NCBI RefSeq assembly: GCF_012927745.1
Contig: NZ_JABBKX010000002.1
Span: 597,999-661,998, forward strand
DNA from: Neoroseomonas marina
GTDB lineage: Bacteria; Pseudomonadota; Alphaproteobacteria; Acetobacterales; Acetobacteraceae
Direction: 5' to 3'
DNA length: 64,000 bases
The stretch's first letter is position 1. Each line of letters begins with the position of its first letter. The notes under the pieces are model-generated. The model was given only the letters and a program-made list of their open reading frames with translations. It ran no database searches and was not told where the DNA came from. This document shows, piece after piece, positions 56,032 through 64,000 of the stretch. A program made the translations under genes and the position numbers.

Positions 56032-56065
56032 TCCACTATCTTGGATGCATGTCCATTATGATGGA
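56032..56065. promoter_or_regulatory. Two tandem 14-bp palindromes, candidate XRE operators
   Basis: TCCACTATCTTGGA (56032-56045) and TCCATTATGATGGA (56052-56065) follow the same dyad pattern TCCAnnATnnTGGA. Their starts are 20 bp apart, about two helical turns, on the same DNA face. They lie between the divergent HNGGPPL gene (start 56020) and the XRE-cupin gene, overlapping the latter's candidate start codons. They are well placed for cooperative repressor binding and bidirectional control. Confidence 0.6.
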
Positions 56066-56645
56066 TGACCACGCGACCGCGCCGCTCGACCTGCTGATCG
56101 CCCGGCGCCTGCGCCGGGAGCGGGAGGCCCGCGGCTGGTCGATCGCGGACCTCGCCGCCGCCTCGGGCGTCTCGCGCGCCATGATCAGCAAGATCGAGCG
56201 GGCCGAGGCAAGCCCGACCGCGGCCCTGCTGGGGCGTCTGTCCGGCGCGCTGCGGATGACGATCTCGACCCTGCTCGCCCGTGCCGAGGCCGATGCGGGT
56301 CCGCAGCGCATCGCCCGCACCGCGGACCAGGCGCTATGGACCGACCCGGCGACGGGCTACCTCCGCCGCGCCGTCTCGCCCCCCGGCGCCGAGCCGGAAC
56401 TGGTCGAGGTGGAACTGCCGCCCGGCGCGCGCGTCGCCTATCCCGGCACCTCCTTCGCCTTCCTGCGGGGGCAGGTGGTGCGCGTGCTCGCGGGCCGGCT
56501 GGCGGTGGAGGAAGGGACCGAGGAAGCGCTGCTCGAACCCGGCGACTGCCTCGCTTTCGACCTGGAGGCACCGAAGGGCCATGCCTTCCGCAACCCCTCG
56601 GCGGACGAGCCCTGCCGCTACCTGGTGGCGCTGTCGCGGCGCTGA
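56049..56645 (+). CDS. XRE family transcriptional regulator with C-terminal cupin
   Basis: The product (198 residues from ATG 56049) has an N-terminal XRE helix-turn-helix: LIARRLRREREARGWSIADL, then AAASGVSRAMISKIERAEA, residues about 15-65. A cupin ligand domain follows from about 110 (VEVELPPGARVAYPGT and LEPGDCLAFDLEAP). Such regulators respond to a small ligand and often control amine or polyamine genes. Starts at 56049, 56058 and 56061 are all possible; the paired palindromes overlap them, implying autoregulation. Confidence 0.85.
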   Translation: MSIMMDDHATAPLDLLIARRLRREREARGWSIADLAAASGVSRAMISKIERAEASPTAALLGRLSGALRMTISTLLARAEADAGPQRIARTADQALWTDPATGYLRRAVSPPGAEPELVEVELPPGARVAYPGTSFAFLRGQVVRVLAGRLAVEEGTEEALLEPGDCLAFDLEAPKGHAFRNPSADEPCRYLVALSRR

Positions 56646-56705
56646 TTCCGTGGCGCCGCGGCAGCGCCGATGGCAGGCTTCCCGGCAAGAATCAGGGAGG
56701 ACACC

Positions 56706-57671
56706 ATGCCATTCGTGACCGGCCGCCGGGCGCTGCCCGCGCTCGGCCTCGCCGCCGCCGGCATCGCCCGCGCCCAGCAAGCCTGGAACCCGACGCGCCC
56801 CGTGACCATCGTCGTGCCCTTCCCGCCGGGCGGATCGACCGACGTCACGGCGCGGCTGGTCGCCGAACGCATGGCGCCGCTGCTCGGTCAGAACGTGGTG
56901 ATCGACAACAAGCCCGGCGCGCAGACGGTGATCGGCGCCGAAGCGGTCGCCCGCGCCGCGCCGGACGGGCACACGCTGCTGATGTCGTCCGGCACCACGC
57001 TGACCATCAACCCGCTGATCGGGCGCAACCTGCCCTACCGGCCATCCGACTTCGCGCCGGTCGTGCATGTCGCGACGCTACCCTTCTGCATCGCGGTGAA
57101 GCCCGGCATCCCCGACACGCTCGAAGGCTTCGTCGCCCATGTGCGCGCCAATCCCGGCAAGGTGACCTGGGGACACAACGGGCGGGGGTCGTTCAACCAC
57201 ATCGCCGGCGCGCTGATCCAGGAGAGGCTGCAGCTCGACTGGCAGGATGTCGGCTACCGCGGCGACGCCAACCAGATGAACGACCTGCTGGCCGGCACCA
57301 TCGATTCCATCCTGGTGGGCGGGGCGACGGGGCTGCAGGTGGAACGCTCGGGCCGTGCGAAGATCATCGGCTGGACCGGGGAGACACGGCTGCCGAACCT
57401 GCCGAACCAGCCGACCTTCAACGAACGCTGGCCGGGCCTGGTGGCGGTGACCTGGTTCGGGCTGCTGGCCCCGGCGCACACGCCGCCCGCGGCGATCGCG
57501 CGGCTGAACGCGGCCGGTGCCGCGGCAAGTGCGGACGCGACGGTGCGCGAACGGCTGCTGAACGAGGGGATCGTCGCCACGAGCGGCAGCCCGGCCGATT
57601 TCCAGGCCTTCCTGAACCGGGAGGCGGAGCGCTGGGGCCCGCTGCTGCGGCGGCTGAACATCGAGTTGTGA
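56706..57671 (+). CDS. TTT/Bug-family periplasmic binding protein
   Basis: The 321-residue product has a short signal (TGRRALPALGLAAAGIARAQ) and Bug motifs VVPFPPGGSTDVT and VVIDNKPGAQTVIGA. It binds a small solute, usually a carboxylate, in the periplasm. AGGGAGG upstream fixes ATG 56706. It lies 60 bp after the XRE-cupin regulator gene on the same strand; the regulator may control it. No TctAB nearby. Confidence 0.92.
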   Translation: MPFVTGRRALPALGLAAAGIARAQQAWNPTRPVTIVVPFPPGGSTDVTARLVAERMAPLLGQNVVIDNKPGAQTVIGAEAVARAAPDGHTLLMSSGTTLTINPLIGRNLPYRPSDFAPVVHVATLPFCIAVKPGIPDTLEGFVAHVRANPGKVTWGHNGRGSFNHIAGALIQERLQLDWQDVGYRGDANQMNDLLAGTIDSILVGGATGLQVERSGRAKIIGWTGETRLPNLPNQPTFNERWPGLVAVTWFGLLAPAHTPPAAIARLNAAGAAASADATVRERLLNEGIVATSGSPADFQAFLNREAERWGPLLRRLNIEL

Positions 57672-57688
57672 CAGCCCAGAAACGGCAA

Positions 57689-57722
57689 CGCCGCCCGGCG
57701 CCAGCATCCTGGCGGGGCGGCG
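57689..57722. terminator. Hairpin between TTT gene and rpsO
   Basis: A long stem with a two-base bulge pairs 57689-57704 with 57709-57722 (CATC loop). It lies 18 bp past the TTT stop codon and upstream in coordinates of the rpsO end, so it can end either convergent transcript. Confidence 0.5.
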
Positions 57723-57768
57723 ATCCGTGCGAGGGCTGGCGGGGCGACGCGCGCCGCCCCGGTTGCCG

Positions 57769-58038
57769 TCAGCGGCGCAGGTTGAGGCGCCCGATCAGCG
57801 TCTCGTAACGCTTCTGGCTCTTGCGCTTCAGGTAGTCCAGCAGGCCACGGCGCTGGCCGACCAGCACGAGCAGGCCACGGCGCGAATGGAAGTCCTTCGC
57901 GTGGGTCTTGAGGTGCTCGGTCAGGTTGGAGATGCGTTCGGAGAGGATCGCGACCTGGACCTCGGGGCTGCCCGTGTCGTTCGGGCCGGTCGCATAGTCC
58001 TTGATGAGCGCCTGGCGGCGCTCCGCAGTGATCGACAT
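57769..58038 (-). CDS. rpsO: 30S ribosomal protein S15
   Basis: The 89-residue product matches S15 exactly in size and has the signature [19 protein letters not shown] near residues 38-56 and [16 protein letters not shown] at the end. S15 binds 16S rRNA helices 20-22 early in 30S assembly. It is the last gene of the nusA-infB-truB cluster, 25 bp after truB; pnp, which often follows, is not present here. Confidence 0.98.
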   Translation of the reverse strand: MSITAERRQALIKDYATGPNDTGSPEVQVAILSERISNLTEHLKTHAKDFHSRRGLLVLVGQRRGLLDYLKRKSQKRYETLIGRLNLRR

Positions 58039-58063
58039 CGTCCTATTCCTTGTGGGTAGAGGT

Positions 58064-59020
58064 TCAGGAACCGCCCTGGCCCAGCCACCGCTCCGGCTTC
58101 AGCAAGCCGTCCTCGAAGCGGGCGAGACCCATCAGGCGCCCCCCCGCCATCGCCCTGGCCAGGCCCCCATCGGGGTTGGCCTCGCGCGGAACCCGGCCCA
58201 TCAGCTCGACCAGCGGGATGGGCTGGCCGAAGGACAGGCGGGCGGTCTCGGCCTCGGTGAGGGCCAGCGCCGGGATGTCGGCCAGCGCGGTCGTCACCGG
58301 AAGCAGAAGATCCGGGGAAGGGGGCGGGGTATCGCCGGAAACCGCGATCCTGTCCAGCGGAACCGCATCCTTCTCGAGGAAGGGGCCGACCCGCATCCGG
58401 CGCAGGGCTGCGATATGCCCCACCGTGCCACAGGCCTTGGCGATATCCCGGGCGAGCGAGCGCATGTAGACGCCCTTGCCGCTCTCGACGAAGAAGATGG
58501 CGGTATCGGCGTCCGGGCGCTCGATCAGCTCGAAGCGGTCGACGCGGGCCGGGCGGGCGGCGAGTTCCACCTGTTCCCCCGCGCGGGCGAGGTCATAGGC
58601 GCGCTCGCCGGCCACCTTGATGGCCGAGAAGATCGGCGGCACCTGCATGATGTCGCCGATGAAGGCCGGAAGGGCAGCGCGGATCTGCTCGTCGGTCGGG
58701 CGTGCGTCGCTGGTGGCGATGACGTTGCCGTCGGCGTCGTCGGAATCGCGTGCCTCACCCATCTTGAGCGTGAAGCGGTACTGCTTCGTGCCGTCCATGA
58801 CATAGGGCACGGTCTTGGTCGCGGCGCCGAAGGCGATGGGCAGCACCCCGGTCGCCAGCGGGTCGAGCGTGCCGCCATGCCCGCATTTCTGCGCCTGGAA
58901 GGCGCGCTTGCAGATGGCGACGACGTCGGTCGACCCGATGCCCGTCGGCTTGTCGATGATCAGCCAGCCGTCGATCGGCCGGCCTTTCGGCTTGCGGTGG
59001 CGTTGGCGCTGCTGGGCCAT
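58064..59020 (-). CDS. truB: tRNA pseudouridine(55) synthase
   Basis: The 318-residue product makes pseudouridine 55 in the T-loop of tRNAs. It has [18 protein letters not shown] near residue 18, the catalytic aspartate in [13 protein letters not shown] at about 55-67, and C-terminal [14 protein letters not shown]. The order truB-rpsO is conserved. It begins 68 bp from the oppositely oriented small membrane gene at 59088. Confidence 0.97.
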   Translation of the reverse strand: MAQQRQRHRKPKGRPIDGWLIIDKPTGIGSTDVVAICKRAFQAQKCGHGGTLDPLATGVLPIAFGAATKTVPYVMDGTKQYRFTLKMGEARDSDDADGNVIATSDARPTDEQIRAALPAFIGDIMQVPPIFSAIKVAGERAYDLARAGEQVELAARPARVDRFELIERPDADTAIFFVESGKGVYMRSLARDIAKACGTVGHIAALRRMRVGPFLEKDAVPLDRIAVSGDTPPPSPDLLLPVTTALADIPALALTEAETARLSFGQPIPLVELMGRVPREANPDGGLARAMAGGRLMGLARFEDGLLKPERWLGQGGS

Positions 59021-59087
59021 GAAGCGTTCCGTAGTCTGGTCGGTGCCGGCGGCGAGAGGATCGCCCGGTCAGCGAAGGAGGCTGCAG

Positions 59088-59309
59088 GTGGAGGAGGAGG
59101 ATCCGGAATACCCGCTCTGGGGCCGCATCCTGATCGCCGCGACGGTGCTGGGGCTGGGCGCCATGGCCGGCGGGCTGATCGCGGAAAGCTGGATGGGCGC
59201 GCTGTGGGGCACGATCCTCGCCGCGCCCGTCGCGCTGCTGGGGTTTGCCGCCCCCGCTGCCCTGGGCTGGGTCATGGCCGTGATCCAGGTGTTCAGCTGC
59301 GCCTCCTGA
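59088..59309 (+). CDS. Small two-helix membrane protein
   Basis: The 73-residue product has an acidic start (EEEDPEYPLWGR) and two hydrophobic segments (ILIAATVLGLGAMAGGLIA and LAAPVALLGFAAPAALGWVM). GTG 59088 is chosen because GAAGGAGG lies seven bases upstream, a strong ribosome site. I recognise no family. It is inserted on the opposite strand inside the translation-gene cluster, between truB and the thioesterase, and its stop abuts that of the thioesterase. Confidence 0.65.
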   Translation: MEEEDPEYPLWGRILIAATVLGLGAMAGGLIAESWMGALWGTILAAPVALLGFAAPAALGWVMAVIQVFSCAS

Positions 59310-59690
59310 TCATTGCGGCACGGGGCGCGGACGGCCGGTCTCGTCCAGGGCGACGAAGGTGAAGGTCGCCTCGGTCACGCGGGCGTCGTCCTCGGCGGTG
59401 CGGTCGCGGCGCCAGGCCTCGACATGCACGCGGATCGAGCTGCGGCCGACCGAGAGCAGCGTGCCGTAGAGGCTGACCTCGTCGCCCACGCGCACCGGCA
59501 GGTGGAAGGTCATCGCCTCGACCGCGACGGTCGCGACGCGGCCACGCGCGCGGCGCAGCGCGACCGAGGCGCCGGCCTGATCCATATGCGCCATCAGCCA
59601 GCCGCCGAAGATGTCCCCGGCGGGATTGGCGTCGGCCGGCATGGCGATGACGCGGATCTGCGGCGCGCCTTCGGGCAGGGTCGCGCTCAC
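59310..59690 (-). CDS. Acyl-CoA thioesterase (hotdog fold)
   Basis: The 126-residue product has the hotdog motif NPAGDIFGGWLMAHMDQAG near residues 22-40, with the catalytic Asp or Asn of the YciA type, then VAVEAMTFHLPVRVGD. It hydrolyses acyl-CoA thioesters. GTG 59690 overlaps the rbfA stop by 4 bp. It is an extra gene between rbfA and truB, an insertion in an otherwise conserved order. Confidence 0.9.
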   Translation of the reverse strand: MSATLPEGAPQIRVIAMPADANPAGDIFGGWLMAHMDQAGASVALRRARGRVATVAVEAMTFHLPVRVGDEVSLYGTLLSVGRSSIRVHVEAWRRDRTAEDDARVTEATFTFVALDETGRPRPVPQ

Positions 59691-60103
59691 TCCTCGCCGT
59701 CCTTCTTCGGCGCGAGGTCGCGCTGCACCTCGGGACGATGCATCACCTCGTTGATGTGCATGGCGTAGTTCAGCGCGGTGTCGGGCTGGAAATGCAGGTC
59801 CGGGGCGAATTTCAGCCGCACGGCATGCGCCACTTCCCGCCGCAGGAACGGCGAGACGCGCTTGAGCGCGGCGAGCTGTTCCTTCGTCAGGTCCTTGCCC
59901 AGTGCCGAGACGAAGGCCGTCATATGCTTGAGGTCGGGGGAGGCGCGGACCTCGGTGACCGTGACGTGCACGCCGTGCAGGTCGGGGTCGCGGAATTCCT
60001 CGCGCGTGAAGACCGCGGACAGCGCGTGGCGTACTTCCTCGGCGACGCGGAGCTGCCGCTGGGAGGGGCCTTCGGCCTGGCCGCGGTGGTGTTGCTTGCT
60101 CAT
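59687..60103 (-). CDS. rbfA: 30S ribosome-binding factor RbfA
   Basis: The 138-residue product has the KH-like fold and family pattern: QLRVAEEVRHALSAVFTRE at the start, VTEVRASPDLKHMTAFVSAL in the middle, and LKFAPDLHFQPDTALNYAMHI at the end. It binds free 30S subunits and helps mature the 5' end of 16S rRNA. It follows infB after a 170-bp spacer, longer than is usual for this pair. Confidence 0.96.
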   Translation of the reverse strand: MSKQHHRGQAEGPSQRQLRVAEEVRHALSAVFTREEFRDPDLHGVHVTVTEVRASPDLKHMTAFVSALGKDLTKEQLAALKRVSPFLRREVAHAVRLKFAPDLHFQPDTALNYAMHINEVMHRPEVQRDLAPKKDGEE

Positions 60104-60273
60104 CGGGAACCTACCCGTTCAACTCGGGCGCAACCTGCGGCGCGGCGGAGCCGCGACGGGAGCGCAAAGCGCGACCGCGCCCAGACCGCCCCTGCGGCAG
60201 TGCACGGCGCGCAAGTCGAGGCCGCGGATGCGGCCCGCCCGGCGCCGGAGGCGAACGAAACCGTCCCGGCGGC

Positions 60274-62997
<2,724 letters not shown>

Positions 62998-63058
62998 TCG
63001 CCGATCCGAACCCGATCCCAAACAACACAACGACAGGGCCGTGCCCAGCGCACGACCC

Positions 63059-63685
63059 TCAAATCCCACGCTCCGGCCGAGTGACGGCGATGCCCGCCAG
63101 CCTCTCCGCCTCGACCCGGATGGCTTCCGCCAGCCGGCCGGGCGCCACCACCACATGCACCGCGTGGTCGCGCCCGAAGACCACGCCGAGTTCCGCCGCG
63201 GTCAGGGGCGAAACCGCCGGAAGGTGCCGCCCGCCGAAGCGTTCGCGCTCCGCCGGGCTCCCATCCGAAGCCTGAACCAACAGTCCAGCGCGACCGGCCT
63301 GCAGCCATTCGCGCGCGGCCTGCCACCCCGAAACCGCCTGGCCCGCCCGCCGGGCCAAGCCCAGAAGGTCGCGGATGCGGGCGCGAAGACCGTCCTCGAT
63401 CCGCGCACGAAGGTCGGAGGGAAGCGTCACGGGCCCGCGCGCGGCCCGATTGAAGGCCCCGCGGCTCACCGCGCCTTCTAGCACATCGCCCCGCGCGCTC
63501 AACCACATTCCCCGGCCCGGCAGTTTCCCTGCCAGATCCGGCACCAGCACCCGCTCCGGCCCGAGGACGAAACGGATCATCCGTTCCTTCGGGCCGACCT
63601 CGCGGGTGGCGATGCAGCGACGGAGGGGGCCGGTCTCCGGCGCCTCCTCCTCATCCGCCGGGTCGTGATCAGGCGTTGCCGTCAC
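63059..63685 (-). CDS. YlxR/DUF448 RNA-binding protein, L7Ae-extended
   Basis: The 208-residue product has the YlxR core near residues 20-95 ([37 protein letters not shown]). An extension with [15 protein letters not shown] and [16 protein letters not shown] resembles an L7Ae-type RNA-binding domain. Proteins of this double type occur in alphaproteobacteria between nusA and infB. It starts at GTG 63685, inside the end of nusA (17-base overlap). Role is probably in ribosome or transcript handling; not established. Confidence 0.9.
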   Translation of the reverse strand: MTATPDHDPADEEEAPETGPLRRCIATREVGPKERMIRFVLGPERVLVPDLAGKLPGRGMWLSARGDVLEGAVSRGAFNRAARGPVTLPSDLRARIEDGLRARIRDLLGLARRAGQAVSGWQAAREWLQAGRAGLLVQASDGSPAERERFGGRHLPAVSPLTAAELGVVFGRDHAVHVVVAPGRLAEAIRVEAERLAGIAVTRPERGI

Positions 63686-64000
63686 CCGTGCCCTCTTCCT
63701 CGTCGCCGAACCAGCCGGCGCGACGACGCGCCTCCATGACGATGGCGTTGGCGGTTTCCTCGTCCACCACCTCGGCGCCGAGGATCTCCATCAGCTCGTC
63801 GCCGGCGAGGTCGGCCAGGTCCTCGAGCGTCTTCACGCCCTTCTCGCCCAGCGCGACCATCATGGCGGGGCTGAAGCCGCCGATCTCGGCGAGTTCGTCC
63901 ACCACGCCCATCTCGCGGCGCTTCTCGTCCAGCTCGCCGTCCCGCTTCTCGAGGAAGGTCTGGGCGCGACGCTTGAGCTCGGCGGCGACGCTCTCGTCGA
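63669..64000 (-). CDS. nusA: Transcription termination/antitermination protein NusA, C-terminal part
   Basis: Only the last 110 codons lie in the window; the gene continues beyond base 64000. The translated end has LAEIGGFSPAMMVALGEKG and LEDLADLAGDELMEILG, the two helix-hairpin-helix-like acidic repeats of NusA C-termini, then a charged tail ending DGNA. NusA binds RNA polymerase and nascent RNA and sets pausing and termination. It is the first gene of the nusA-ylxR-infB-rbfA-truB-rpsO cluster. Confidence 0.92.
   Translation of the reverse strand, partial: DESVAAELKRRAQTFLEKRDGELDEKRREMGVVDELAEIGGFSPAMMVALGEKGVKTLEDLADLAGDELMEILGAEVVDEETANAIVMEARRRAGWFGDEEEGTGDGNA

Overview
The window is a high-GC, gene-dense chromosomal segment of an alphaproteobacterium. 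Several things point to the Acetobacteraceae, with a Roseomonas-like relative most likely: alpha-type gene pairs and orders (SRP RNA-dnaX-ybaB-recR, IalB-rlmN, Tim44-mltA, SDHAF4 near htpX, nusA-ylxR-infB-rbfA-truB-rpsO), a CP4-type EPSP synthase, and several solitary tripartite-tricarboxylate (TTT/Bug) binding proteins. The family assignment is inference. I see no tRNA, rRNA, CRISPR array, prophage, insertion sequence or replication origin. No stretch longer than about 240 bp lacks a gene or a recognisable RNA or repeat; the barest is 55121-55337, where I see nothing convincing.

Layout. 1-3.2 kb: recR, ybaB and dnaX with the small SRP RNA just upstream, all on the minus strand. 3.3-8.2 kb: a YHS protein, a MarR regulator divergent from a cysteine synthase-like gene across a perfect 14-bp palindrome, a secreted unknown, a TTT binding protein and argG. 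8.3-16.4 kb: an NTPase, an exported superoxide dismutase, a FYDLN protein, aroA-cmk, a methyltransferase, IalB-rlmN and a secreted hydrolase. 16.5-25.5 kb: ahcY with an 18-bp upstream palindrome, addA without addB, SDHAF4, htpX, a histidine phosphatase, Tim44 and mltA. 25.5-32.9 kb: an accessory catabolic gene cluster (epimerase, TetR, DHDPS-like aldolase, Gfo/Idh/MocA oxidoreductase, DUF993, SRPBCC, sugar-phosphate-isomerase-like protein, TTT binding protein). 33-41.3 kb: an AEC carrier, envelope proteins including a bactofilin, another TTT binding protein, four small exported proteins (two with 11-residue repeats), DUF488 and the malic enzyme. 41.5-57.7 kb: two solitary family-5 binding proteins, mutS, glnD, hrcA, rph, rdgB, LOG, RraA, GNAT, an XRE-cupin regulator and a fourth TTT protein. 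57.8-64 kb: rpsO, truB, thioesterase, rbfA, infB, ylxR and the 3' end of nusA.

How it works together. Most of the window is housekeeping: replication and repair (dnaX, recR, addA, mutS), translation (infB, rbfA, truB, rpsO, rlmN, SRP RNA), nitrogen signalling (glnD), methyl-cycle (ahcY), arginine and aromatic synthesis, and envelope upkeep (mltA, htpX, bactofilin). The most interesting accessory block is 25545-32915. It reads as a TetR-controlled pathway that imports an organic acid or sugar-derived compound, oxidises it at a carbon bearing a hydroxyl, isomerises it, and cleaves it with two different DHDPS-superfamily enzymes. The substrate is unknown.

Two families of dispersed intergenic hairpin repeats are visible: a double-hairpin module at five sites and a larger palindromic unit at two. 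They lie mainly between convergent genes and probably act as terminators. Many genes overlap by four bases (GTGA or ATGA), indicating translational coupling.
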